A stretch of DNA of 64,000 bases from Chaetoceros tenuissimus. Its lineage: Eukaryota > Bacillariophyta > Thalassiosirophyceae > Chaetocerotales > Chaetocerotaceae. The notes beneath the pieces are model-generated. The model searched no databases. It saw only the letters and a program-made list of their open reading frames with translations, and was not told where the DNA came from. Shown in pieces: positions 53,405 to 63,923 of this stretch. Location: assembly GCA_021927905.1 (NCBI GenBank), contig BLLK01000038.1:2356001-2420000 (forward strand), written 5' to 3'. A program made the translations under genes and the position numbers. Each line of letters begins with the position of its first letter. Position 1 is the stretch's first letter.

Positions 53405-54928
53405 ATGATTCGTCTAAAAATGAATCTCTTGTTTACAATTCTACTTTTATGTTCTTTCCGATCAAGCTTCTCTGCAACTGTCAAAACCTATGGATGGAAA
53501 TTAAATCACATCATTACTCCTTATGCATTGGACTATAGCAACAGTGAGCCTCTGCAGGGTACAATTCACAGTTCAGGATTTCAACTAGCACTAAGTCATG
53601 ATGGGACTACTTTAGCAATTGCTTCGAAATTGCAACAAGGTGATACTACAAGTGGCGGTATCGTACAAATCTTTACTTCTATTGCAATTCATGATGCTGT
53701 AGAATGGGTATTGAGTCATACCATTAACGTATCTACATTTGGAGATTGGTACGGATCGAAATTATTAGCTTTGAATAATGATGGAACCATTTTGGCCATT
53801 GGATCAAGATTACATTCCAACAATAAAGGCAGTGTTCAGATTTTAGAATTGATTAATAATTCGTGGAAATTAAAAGGTGAACCACTTTATGGTGAACAGG
53901 AAGGAAGTGTCGGTGAACACTTTGGTGCTTCTGTAGACATTAGTTTAGATGGTAATACTCTCATTGTTGGATCACCTTTTTATAATTTTGATTTGATTCC
54001 TGGTGTGCTTGATTCATCGGAACAAGTAGGTAAAGTGACGATATTTCAATACGATACCATTTTGGAAGAATGGGAAGTGGATACTGTCTTGTATGGTGAA
54101 TCGGAATCGGATGAATTTGGAACTTCTGTAGCTTTAGCAGGTGATGCACGTCTAGCTGTAGTTGGAGCTCAAAAGAACAATGTCGATCAAACGAAATTCA
54201 ATGGTGGACATGTCAGAGTGTATGCTTATGATCAAGTATTGGGTTGGAGCAGACTTGGGAGTGACATTAATGGGGAACAGGCATTGGATTTCTTTGGAAG
54301 TAATGTTGTCATGGCCAAGGAAATTCCAGGTTCAAACATTTATAACAGAATTGCTGCATCCGCAGGTGGAAATGATGGCACTACCGAAGATCCAAGCTTT
54401 TTTGAAAACATTGGTCATACACGTGCTTTCGATTATAATACAGATGCCAATGAATGGCTATTGACTGGACAGGATATTGAAGGGGAACGTAAGAATGATC
54501 AATCTGGTGATTCACTTGCCATGGATAAATATGGTACAAGAATTGCGATTGGAGCCATTGAAAATGATGATGCACATAGTCAAGCGGGTCATGTAAGAGT
54601 TTATGAATTATCAAGTGATGGTAGTACATGGAACAAGATTGGAAAGGACATTGATGGTGAACAATCTCGAAGTTATTTGGGAAGTTCTGTGGCAATGGAT
54701 GCTTCTGGTGAAATGTTGGTTGTATCTGCGCCAGGAATGGATATCGCGACGGGCCTTGATGCTAGTGATAGGCAAGACGATGCGGGTATCATTTATATTT
54801 ATAAATTGAATATAGAGGAAGTGGAAGTAGAAGAGGAAACCACCAATGGCGCTAGCAACTGTAACAGTGGAATTAGAATGATGAGCATAGTTTTGACAGT
54901 TGCAGCTATGCTTTTGTCAGTTGTGTAG
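53405..54928 (+). CDS. Secreted/GPI-type FG-GAP beta-propeller protein
   Basis: 507 aa, intronless. Signal peptide (residues about 6-24, MNLLFTILLLCSFRSSFSA) and a C-terminal hydrophobic tail (about 485-507, MSIVLTVAAMLLSVV) after a small-residue NGASN site, as in GPI-anchored proteins. Between them are about seven repeats of 45-60 residues with the pattern G-x-S-[VL]-A-[LM]-[DS]-x-x-G-x-x-[LI]-[AV]-[IV]-G-A, followed by G-x-V-x-[VI]-[YF]. Examples are FGASVDISLDGNTLIVGSP and FGTSVALAGDARLAVVGA. This is the FG-GAP/integrin-alpha-like propeller, abundant in stramenopiles. It is probably a cell-surface binding protein; ligand unknown. Confidence 0.88.
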   Translation: MIRLKMNLLFTILLLCSFRSSFSATVKTYGWKLNHIITPYALDYSNSEPLQGTIHSSGFQLALSHDGTTLAIASKLQQGDTTSGGIVQIFTSIAIHDAVEWVLSHTINVSTFGDWYGSKLLALNNDGTILAIGSRLHSNNKGSVQILELINNSWKLKGEPLYGEQEGSVGEHFGASVDISLDGNTLIVGSPFYNFDLIPGVLDSSEQVGKVTIFQYDTILEEWEVDTVLYGESESDEFGTSVALAGDARLAVVGAQKNNVDQTKFNGGHVRVYAYDQVLGWSRLGSDINGEQALDFFGSNVVMAKEIPGSNIYNRIAASAGGNDGTTEDPSFFENIGHTRAFDYNTDANEWLLTGQDIEGERKNDQSGDSLAMDKYGTRIAIGAIENDDAHSQAGHVRVYELSSDGSTWNKIGKDIDGEQSRSYLGSSVAMDASGEMLVVSAPGMDIATGLDASDRQDDAGIIYIYKLNIEEVEVEEETTNGASNCNSGIRMMSIVLTVAAMLLSVV

Positions 54929-55336
54929 ACACAAAGTGTTTTTCATTAATTATAATACATATTTATATAATATTCATTAGTATAAGAAACATGGAAGCTA
55001 TGGTACTCTGTTTTATGTTTTCTCTTGGTTGTCATTGTTTCATTTTTTCTTAAAAAAGATAGGGACGAACATGTCTCCACTTCTCTATCCCTATCTTCTT
55101 GGTAATTAATGAGAACATTGAAGCAGTTGAAGCCACTCATCTGTTTTCCAACTTATTTAGCCAAGTTATCCCTTTCAAGTAAGGACAGACATCAATCAGA
55201 TCCTAGGATCGGCAGGCGAAGTGAACAACTGGCAATTAGAGAACACATCAAAATGAACATTACCACCGAGCAGTACTTTCCATTGCTCATAAAATCTTTG
55301 AAATCTTTAGAAGAATCTTTATATATCTTCTTAAAA
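54929..55336. other. Intergenic region, promoter of the CP12-like gene
   Basis: 408 bp. The CP12 frame is open upstream to 55109 but its natural ATG is at 55337, because only that start gives a signal peptide. No other gene seen. Confidence 0.45.
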
Positions 55337-56132
55337 ATGAAACTCTCTCTCACTCTCGCTGTTGCATGTGTTGCATCTTCTCAGGCATTCATGTCTAACC
55401 CATTGAGAAGATCCTCTGGAACGACTCTCATGGCTTCCAAAGATTCAGACTCGAGTGCTGTGAAAGAAGCACTCGAGGCTTCCAGAAAATTTGGACCTTC
55501 TTCCAAAGAAGCCAGAGTTGCCTGGGATATCGTTGAAGAGATTCGTGCTTCCGATAACAGGTGAGCAAGTTTTGCATATACATATCTTGATTCACTTATA
55601 ACAAAAGATGTGTCAAATTGAAATATGCGAACTCTATTCAAACTAACTCTGACCGTTTCTTTTATTTTATTTCAGTGTGGCATACTCTGCAAACGACCAC
55701 GATGCACTAGCAGACTCATCCAAGAACAAGGAAATGTATGAAAAGTTTCTCGAACTTCAGCGTCTTGGAGAACTTCAACGTGATCACCTCGACTCTGTCA
55801 AACACATTACCGAACAGATTCAACAAATCAAACTCACCGATCCAGTCAAGGCCTCTACAAAGGATAGACTTCATAACCCGATCCTTGATCAGGCGTTGAC
55901 TGAAGCAAAACACATGACTGACAAGCATGGTGTTGCTTCTCCACAGGCTAAATTGGCATGGGAGGCTGTCGAAGACATTGCTTCTGATGACCTTTCCGAA
56001 GCTATGAAAAAGGGTATTGACGAAGATGAAGAGTGCTTGGTCGAAATGATTCAGGCTTGTGAAGCTATGGAAGAGTTGAACAGAGCTTTGTTTCTTGATG
56101 AGAAGAAGGCACATGGAAGATACCATGGATAA
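55337..56132 (+). CDS. CP12-domain-like plastid protein
   Basis: Two exons, 55337-55560 and 55676-56132; 115-bp intron (GTGAGC...TTCAG); 226 aa. The signal peptide ends SSQ-AFMS, with a Phe near the cleavage site, suggesting a bipartite plastid presequence. Two related segments, EASRKFGPSSKEARVAWDIVEE and KHMTDKHGVASPQAKLAWEAVED, carry the CP12 A-W-[DE]-x-V-E-E signature; each is followed by an A-S-D-[ND] word. A helical middle (LQRLGELQRDHLDSVKHI) and a tail DEDEECLVEMIQACEAMEEL follow. CP12 is a redox switch that binds GAPDH and phosphoribulokinase. The usual two Cys pairs are not visible (only a few Cys in all), so redox regulation would differ. Confidence 0.75.
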
Positions 56133-56851
56133 ATGAGTAGAATATGGTACTGTGATGAAGAAAGACGTATATCTGGATTAGGATGAGATGATGATCTATT
56201 CTTGTTCATGCCGAATTTCTCATTATAGCTTTAGTTTTCTTGAATTTCTTATCTCGAGTAGAAGCAATAGATAATGATACAATTATTTCTAGAATAGTTA
56301 TTTATTCTGTAGACTTTACTTTATCTTGCTTCTGGAATTAGATTATATTGGTATACGATATGGAAGATGAAGCTAGAAAAAAGTATACTGTATTTGAAAA
56401 CTATGAAAAAGGATTACAAATACGCACGGTCAATCATTAGAGAAATCATCGCAATGACATTCTTTTTTCCCCGCTCGCAAATTGAAAATACTCTTATTTA
56501 CTCAAAATCTTCATCGCTGTGCAAATTCTTTCAGTCATGCTTAGCTCAAGCATTAGAGCTTTCTTTTTAAATGTATCTTCTGGTGCTGTAACTTTTGATA
56601 GACAATCATTTCTTTTGTTGTCTACAATGCAGAATACATAGCCTCTAAAAATATTGAGGACATAGGAAGGTGTTTAGACTTTGTGGGAGTGTATCCTATG
56701 TAATTTGCATTTACATTCCTAAGGAATGATTAAATTGTCTTGCTTAGAACGGTAACAATTCATTTATTCCGATGAAATTAAAATGATCAATTTTGAACGG
56801 CACGTACTGTAAGTACAATATCTTCAACTTACAATTGCACCCTGATGTGGT
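56133..56851. other. Intergenic region, no gene recognised
   Basis: AT-rich spacer between the CP12-like gene and the 7TM relic. No coding sequence supported. Confidence 0.4.
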
Positions 56852-56894
56852 GTGGTTCAATTAGAAGGAATGATATTTCAGTATGGAAGTAAGT

Positions 56895-57595
56895 ACACAA
56901 GCTTTCTTCTGTGCTATAGCTTTACAATTACATCTCGTATCTATGGAATCATTGGCCGCCCTGCTCCGTTTCCAGTCCTATTGCTGTCCAGATGTTTCTT
57001 ACCGCAAGGATTATTTTTCGTTCTAATTTACTCCAGACCTCATATGAGGTCTATTCGTTGCAATGACCAAGGCTTGACATGGTTTCAAGCATTCATGATT
57101 GTCAAGGGAGGAGGTGACAATGACAGCGGTGGCTGGTCAAACATACACAAATGCAAGGCTAGTCATTGATCCAGAAGGCATTGATGCCCCTCGTCTACCA
57201 GAAGAAGAACGTAAAAGAAGACAAGAGGAGATTATTCGACAAGCATACTTGAGAAGGAGTAGCACACGCAGTAGCTATCATAGGCAACGAAGTATTGACG
57301 AGTCCATGTTTAGAGTTAGAGACAGTGTCCCCAAGCAAGCATTATCATCGACAAAGTAGCCTTCCAGGGTCGATACTAGAGACTTCGACTGTAATTACTG
57401 ATGAGGAACACAGTAGTAAAAAAAGTGTTGTTCTTTCTTCACAAGACAGTGACGCCGACAAAAAGAATGACGCAGGAAGTAGATAAGACTTTTGATGACT
57501 TACGAAATCTATATAGATTGCATCAGTCACGGACTGATAGGCAACTGACGTCAGAAAGTAGAAGTTTGAAGATGTTGAATGAATTGCCTCTTTAA
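56895..57595 (+). pseudogene. 3' remnant of a seven-transmembrane receptor gene
   Basis: Only the end of a 7TM gene survives: a last membrane segment (CYSFTITSRIYGIIG, then PFPVLLLSR), FFVLIYSRPHMRSIR and GLTWFQAFMIVKGGGDNDSGG. The frame is then broken; the tail RLVIDPEGIDAPRLPEEERKRRQE continues from 57120 in another frame, and further tail-like sequence follows in a third. All matches are to the intact gene about 250 bp downstream. No 5' part (TM1-6) is present. I interpret it as a truncated tandem duplicate. Confidence 0.8.
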
Positions 57596-57843
57596 CAATT
57601 TTCACTACGAATATATACGAACGCACGTAAGTACTTACATATACATGTTTCAGTCACGGATTCTTCTTCCGATCGTTTCTGACGGCAAGTTCCAGTAAAA
57701 GTGATATTTACCAGCAGCAAACAGCAAAAGTGATATTTCCAACACATTGACCACATCCTCAACAATTTCTTGTTGAAAAATTTGTAACACTGCAAATAAA
57801 TAGTATCACCTCAGACACCTCCTCGTAACTATCATCTAATATC

Positions 57844-59783
57844 ATGTTTTCTACAGCACAATTCTTGGCCGCTATCACTGCTTCAATTATCGCGGGATCA
57901 ATTTCATGTGCTTCATCAGCTGCTCTCATCTTTTGCATTTTGGTCTACTCGCAGTTGAAACTCAAAAGTGTTATTCGCAGAATTTTGTTTGGGTTCTGCA
58001 TATATGATTTAGTCTTTTCCTTTAGCACGGTAAGTTTTCAAGTGGATAGAGCTTTCTGAGTTTGCAATGTTCTCTCGCTTACTTAGCCATCACAATGATG
58101 TGCTCTTCATTCTTTAGGTTCTGTCTGTGTCAATGTTACCAAAGGAGGTTAATAAATATGCAGCTGGAAATCTATTCACTTGCGATGTTCAAGGGTAAGA
58201 ATAATAGCATCACGCTTTTATTTTTTCTCATGTTCATTTCTAATGTATACTTTTCTATCATGTAGTTTCATGCAACAAGTTGGTGCAGTAGGTTCTATAT
58301 TGTACAATGGAGCTCTTTCTGTATATTATCTTGCAGTTGTCACATTTAACATGAAGGAAAAAGAAATTGCAAGAAAGCTTGAGCCTTGGCTTCACTTGAT
58401 TGCAAATGGATTTGCAATTGGCTCAGGCATATTCCTTGCATTCAAGCGTCAATTTGCGCCACTTGGTAACCAGATAAAGTGTTGGGTTGCAACCTATCCT
58501 ATGTTTTGTGGTAGGGACAATCCAGATGAATGTGTACGAGGAAGTCCATATACAAGACTTTATGCAAATTGTCTTGCTCTTTTACCATCAGTTATCACTT
58601 TGTCATAGCATGTGTTGTAACGATGCTAATGCTGTATTCAATTGTGAAGCAACAAAGGAAAGCTGATCGGTGGCGAATGAAGGAACAGGAAGAATCAAAG
58701 AGTTGTACTGAAAATATATATGCTTGCTTTCGTTTGAAATGTGAAAGACAGAAGAGTGAAATCGAGTTAGAGAAGAAATCAGCTTCATCCACGCCAAAAC
58801 TTTCAATGACCCCGACGAAAGCTAGTAAGTTTGCCAAGATGGCGAAAAGTTTGGAGCATACTTCTAGTCCAAAGTCATCCCTGTATACTTCTACTGCAGG
58901 TAACGCAGGTTTGAGCAGATCGGGAACAAAGCAAGGTATGACATCTATACTTATTCTCAATTGTTGCTTATTAATGGATTCGTTCAAACTAACTGTTGTA
59001 CGCATAGACCCACTTGCATTTGATGTTCACAAGGTCAGGAAGAAAATTAGAAGAGAGTCCGAATTGGCTAGCAATGAACCTATTGTCCTTAGTAACAGCA
59101 CAAATCCAAAATCGGAAAAGAGGTTGAGCACAAACACAGTATCAAGTCAAGCTCCTTCTGCTCAAGAAAACGTGAACTCTGATGTTGCTGCTGCGAGACG
59201 CCAATGTTTGTTATACCTCAGTAGCTTCTTTCTATGTTGGATCTTCACCGCAATATGCGTTATTTGGGGTATAGCCGTGTCTCCCCCTCCATTTCCTTTA
59301 GTACTCTTATCTCAAATCTTCAACCCTCTACAAGGATTGTTCTTCATTTTAGTCTACTCGAGACCACATGTACGCTCTCTTCGGGTGCAAAATCCAGAGC
59401 TAAGTTGGTTCCAAGCTTTCAAGATTGCGTTTAAAGCAGGTGGTGACAATGATAGTGGTGGTCAATCAAATAAATCAAGGCTGGTCATTGACGAAAATGG
59501 TATTGATGCACCTCGTCTACCAGACGCAGAACGTCAGAGAAGACAAGAGATTGTGCGTCAACAATATCGAAAACGAAATAGCTCTGACTTGATCAAAAGA
59601 CGTACCAGTAATGATATAGAAGCTCTACAGGACGAAGATAGCATTGACAAATGCTCTGAATTGAGTTTCGAAGTAGAGTCTGAACTGGTTGAAATTAGTC
59701 TCAGCAACGATGAAAAAGCTGTGCAAGATGAAGATAGCATTCATAACTGCTGTGACTTGAGTTTGGATGAGGCACATGAATGA
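57844..59783 (+). CDS. Seven-transmembrane (GPCR-like) receptor, paralogue 3, with a one-base frame break
   Basis: Exons 57844-58029, 58118-58194, 58266-58935 and 59008-59783. The last intron (72 bp) is in frame, but comparison with paralogue 1 (SRSGT...DPL-F---HKV) shows it should be removed. TM1 ends K-x-x-x-RRILFGF; V-Q-G-F-M-Q-Q-V-G leads TM3; loop C-W-V-A-x3-M-F-C-x5-D-E-C-V-R-G; YSRPHVRSL after TM7. In TM5 the frame breaks: LALLPSVITLS stops, while TISYHFVIACVVTMLML continues in the other frame. One missing base, perhaps in the T-run at 58580-58583, restores 570 codons. It may be an assembly error or a genuine lesion. The long loop 3 and acidic tail are as in paralogue 1. Ligand unknown. 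Confidence 0.78.
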
Positions 59784-59912
59784 AAATGGTCTCAATGACG
59801 GGCTGGAATCTGTGATGCACTGTGTATTATCGATAAAGTTATAATATATAAAAACATTATTATGTGTCATTATATTCTGATAAAAAGCGGACAAATAGAA
59901 TATTGGTTTTTC

Positions 59913-61784
59913 CTATGTCAAATCAGTCGATCGCTTCTCCTCATCGCTCAGATAATCAGATGAAGTACATTGCCACAATGGTCGCCCGTTCAAGCTTTGG
60001 ATTGGTCTAGCTACACTTTCTTGCCAGTTGTAACTTGATGGTTGGCAATCTTCATCTAGCTGTTGAAATAGGATTTCTTTCAACTGAGTAAGTTGTTCGC
60101 TCGAAATTTGCATTGGAGTGTCCAAAACTCTCCAATGAATCCATTCGGAACATGGTGGCTCTGTCAATGATCCAGTGTAACCATAGAAATAAATTGAATT
60201 CACAATCCGTGGTTCGAAAGGATTCCATCTTATCTTTGCACGTGCAGTAGATTTCTTGGTAGCTGAAGTTGGTTTATTTGTGAAGCTTGGACTGTTGCTG
60301 AGTGCCACCACTGGAGTTGGGGAGGTGCTAGCTATTTTCGAATTGGTTGGAGTGGTGCTAGGACTATGGCTCAACGGTCCCATACTTGGAGCAATTGTTG
60401 AGATGTTACCATCTGTAAAGTTACTTTCATTGAGTCGACGAGAGGCAATATGGTGCGTCCATTGTCTTTCCTCCTCGATATCTTCTTCTTCGTCTTGTTC
60501 CGTCAGACTGTCATCACTCATAGTATCATTCAAACAATGCAGGTACCTAGAGTCACTCAATCGTTGCCATTCATCAATAGCCTTTTGAAAATGCAAGTGA
60601 GATCTATTCTGTGGATGTACTTCAATCAAAATACTCTGTACAATAGGCTGTCTTCGAAGTGGATGATAAAAATAAATTTGATACTCTCCATCATATCTCT
60701 TTCCACAAATAGTATGCTCCGATGGAATCTTGATATCAATATGAGTGGCTTGAATATATCCATTCCAATTATGAGGAAAATCACCATTTGGAGGTCGCAA
60801 TTTTGTTTCATTCAATATTGCATTCTCACGAGAGTATTCAATTCTTAATTTCGATGGAAGAATCTTCATAGTCACCTGTTCGTCTGTCAGATTGTAATCT
60901 CCACCCTAAATGAAATATTTTATTTAAAACGTTAGTTGATAAGTATAGAACACAGGTTGATAGTAGCATTCACTTACCCTATTCCTAATCTGATGGTGTT
61001 CATAACATTTATAATTGACTTGACTTGGACACAAATCAATTGGACTTTGCTTTCTGACTGGATCACTACCACATCGATTGTCTAAAGTTCTATTCAAAGG
61101 AAAGGTACTCCAATAATCCCGTTCCAATGAGTTTTTGACAGATGTCCAAGCATTTCCTTCGTATTCTGTATAATGTATTGTTTTATTTTGAACAATCGTC
61201 CATGGACCTGATGAAATGACTTCGCTAAAGGTGTAATTTTTCAGTCTAGCTTTTCCAGGACCATGATTGATATCTCTAGGATTGTAGCTGAAATAGTAAG
61301 AAGGTTTTGGTGGAACTATGGCATGGATAAATTGTGTTGACGGTACATTTGAAGGTTCTGATGATGAGGATGGAGATAAAGAAGGAATCATAGATGTCGA
61401 GGGGACGTTCGATGGCCGAGTTGAAATGGATGGAAACAATGAAGGCTGGTTGGAAATTGAGGGCAAAGAAGAAGGTAACTTTGATGGATTGAGAGTTGGC
61501 TGACTACTAGGACTTGATGAAGGCATGGAAGAAGGAGTCTTTGTTGGATATGTAGTAGTGGAAGGAAAGAGGGAAGGCAAAGAAGAAGGCTGATTAGTGA
61601 ATTCAAATACAGCTCGAGGTTGAACCACAATCTGCTTCATTGGATCTTGAAACGATGCATATGTTTCCAGCTGTGTGCGTCTTTCGTGGATGGATGTAGT
61701 GGATGCATGAGTGAATGGAAACAGGGCAGCGAGGAGGAGGAGTGCATTTAAAGAAATGTAATCAAAGCCTCTTTTCTTTAGCAT
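59913..61784 (-). CDS. Secreted alpha-carbonic-anhydrase-like protein with P-S-rich linkers
   Basis: Two exons, 61784-60978 and 60905-59913; 72-bp intron (GTAAGT...TTTAG); 599 aa. Signal peptide (about 10-27), then a P-S-rich region (residues about 65-150) of the same type as the giant lectin-like protein. The alpha-CA fold is recognisable from WSTFPLNRTLDNRCGS and RKQSPIDLCPSQ, through IPSEHTICGKRYDGEYQIYF, to YGYTGSLTEPPCSEWIHWRVLDTPMQIS. A second Ser/Thr/Pro-rich and acidic insertion of about 100 residues splits the domain. At the places of the three zinc-binding His (H-x-H ... E-x-H) I read H-I-D or T-H-I, and E-Y-Q, so the usual ligand set is incomplete and activity is doubtful. N-glycosylation sequons are numerous. 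It is probably wall- or surface-located. Confidence 0.85.
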
Positions 61785-62783
61785 AGTAATGAAATTCTCA
61801 GCATAACTTTATGGTGTTGTTGGCTCTCCTAGCTTCTGCACATAAATGAGCCGTTGCTTTTGTTTGAGTACTGGCGACTGTTTGCTTTGTTCTTTTTCAT
61901 TCTTCAAAATCTGTCGGAATTGATCTCATCGTGTTGTGAATTTCCACGGTGCAGTGGTGAAGTGAAAAAAGATTTTCATTTTGTGACAGGCCAATGAAGA
62001 ATAGAGCCTAGCTAGTAGAGTGAATCAGTCGTACCATTCCCACTTCAAGTTAATGATGATTCTTCGTTGAAGTCTCATTCCAGTCATTTTGTGACTTTTC
62101 CGTAGAAAGTTATTCTTCCTTCCAACAATCAGTTCCATCCATTCTTTTGTTTTGGTAAATCGAACAGTTTTTCTTTTACAAATTATTTCTATTCCTATTT
62201 TTTCATATGCTTTAGTGTTATTTCACCATAGAGAAGCAAAACAAAAGTGAAACGAATTCCCAATTTATTTCACAGTTTCTAAAAGAAGGAAGCATAAAGT
62301 GACAATTTCGGCTTGCCGTCGATCGTACCAGATATTGACATTTTACCCTTCCCGCATCATGATCAGAAACACTGAAAAAAAAACGATTGAAATTGATTGA
62401 AAACTTATTTCTCGTGTTCTCATAATGTTTTAGGGCTTGAGCTACCCTATTCATAGACATGGAAACGCGACAAACATGAGAAGCAAGTCCAACCTCACTT
62501 TGCAAACCTCAAACGAAAAACGATTGAAAGTGAAGCCTAAGCCCGAAGACGAGTTTCAAGGGAAGAACTCTCACCCACTGTAGAACCTGTAGAAACTTAA
62601 GATGTTCATGCGTTCTCCTCGACATCTAAATGAGAATATGCAAAACGTCCAACCTATGCCAAGTGGTATTGCAATGGAAATTCTAAAAATAATAACAGTA
62701 CCATAGAACAAATGATAGTAATTAAAGAATGTTCCTTATATAAAATTAGAAAAATGTGTATAACTTTCAAGCAGTGATACAAA
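61785..62783. other. Intergenic region, no gene recognised
   Basis: About 1 kb. The 95-codon minus-strand frame at 62218-62505 has no recognisable features. The word AAACGATTGAAA occurs twice (about 62380 and 62518). The left part carries the promoter of the carbonic-anhydrase-like gene. Confidence 0.4.
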
Positions 62784-63923
62784 TTACAATCGTCTTCTTT
62801 TCACCAAACAATGTCTATCCATTGCCATACCTCTACTACTATTAGTACTCTCCATGGCATCATGAACTCTTATATTTCTTCTGAGTGCAAAAGTGGCTGT
62901 TCGTTTCATATTCCCACTGGAATGTCTTTGTCTGAAGCTTCCTTGTTGTCTCAAAATAGGTTTAGGTGGAGAACTCGTCAAATTCATACCACTGAGACTC
63001 ATTTCGCTCAAACTGGAGATTGGCTGCTGTGTCTGTCCTTGTGGTGGTGAAAAGTATGGATTGACAGGTTGCTTCTTGTTGGTCTCTAGTGCTGCCGTAG
63101 GTTGTTTGAGCATATCCAAAAACATGTTTCGTTTTGGTTGCTGTAGAGTGCTGCTTGCAAATTTGAAGCTCGAGTTGGCTTGCATGGACATGTCAGCATT
63201 ACCATTTGTGAAACTCCTAAATCTTATTGATCGTAGTGAGTTTGTCGTGTTTGCTCCATAATGGTGGTTCATAGGTCGCTCGTCTTTATGTTTCATAAAC
63301 ATGAGTTCTTGACCTGCAGATCTAGTTTTACGAGTAACGCCCAGCATATGCGATTCCTTCAACATTTGGGAGAGACGCCTTGCATCTGATAGATCACTAG
63401 CGGTATTAGACTCGCCTTTTTTCTCTGTGGACATGTCGGATGATGAACTGGAAGTAGAGGATACATTTTGGGAAGCAGAGGTAAAGGGGGCATCAGCATT
63501 CATGTTTAGCATGTGATCTGTACTTCTGATTCTGTTTAAATCGCTTGTACTGCTTCCTAGGAGCGATACTTGATGTAACAAAGAAGGTCTCTGCATCATA
63601 GTGGTGGTCGTATTATTTGTACTACTAGGTGCTACACTAGTGTAATGTATGTCATGGTTTGAAGATTGCATATCAGCATCGTCTTCCTGTATCATGGAAG
63701 AATCAAAGAACACATTGGACTGATGGTGAGAGGAAGCCATCCCAGACGAGTCATTTCTTTTCAAGGAAGAAGGTACAAGAGATTCATGTACTCCTTTGTT
63801 GGTGTTATTCGGAGAAAAATGAATCTGCTCGTCAGGATGTGTCATGATAGCTGACATTCGATGCAAACCATTCATACTTGAAATCGATTTGATTGCGCTC
63901 TGTTGCTGTCTCTGCATATTCAT
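62784..63923 (-). CDS. Hypothetical disordered Ser/Asn/Met-rich protein
   Basis: 379 aa, single open frame with an ATG start. It is almost entirely low-complexity (Ser, Thr, Asn, Gln, Met, His) with a few conserved-looking short motifs: SDARRLSQMLKESHMLG, PKRNMFLDMLKQP, NPYFSPPQG and PPKPILRQQGSF. The end is basic (DRHCLVKRRRL) and could be a nuclear signal. I cannot assign a family. The length and base-composition contrast with flanking DNA favour a real gene, perhaps regulatory. Confidence 0.6.
   Translation of the reverse strand: MNMQRQQQSAIKSISSMNGLHRMSAIMTHPDEQIHFSPNNTNKGVHESLVPSSLKRNDSSGMASSHHQSNVFFDSSMIQEDDADMQSSNHDIHYTSVAPSSTNNTTTTMMQRPSLLHQVSLLGSSTSDLNRIRSTDHMLNMNADAPFTSASQNVSSTSSSSSDMSTEKKGESNTASDLSDARRLSQMLKESHMLGVTRKTRSAGQELMFMKHKDERPMNHHYGANTTNSLRSIRFRSFTNGNADMSMQANSSFKFASSTLQQPKRNMFLDMLKQPTAALETNKKQPVNPYFSPPQGQTQQPISSLSEMSLSGMNLTSSPPKPILRQQGSFRQRHSSGNMKRTATFALRRNIRVHDAMESTNSSRGMAMDRHCLVKRRRL

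Noticed and set aside
55109-55336. Longer N-terminus for the CP12-like protein from 55109
   Set aside because: The ATG at 55337 gives an immediate signal peptide with SSQAF; the upstream extension would bury it.
58590-58610. An 18-base GT...AG 'intron' explaining the frame break in 7TM paralogue 3
   Set aside because: Too short to splice and a multiple of three, so it would not repair the frame.
58936-59007. In-frame 24-codon insertion in 7TM paralogue 3
   Set aside because: It has GTATGA...GCATAG ends, and the paralogue lacks the residues; treated as a 72-bp intron.
62218-62505. 95-codon minus-strand ORF
   Set aside because: No motif, unlikely composition and no supporting context; probably chance.
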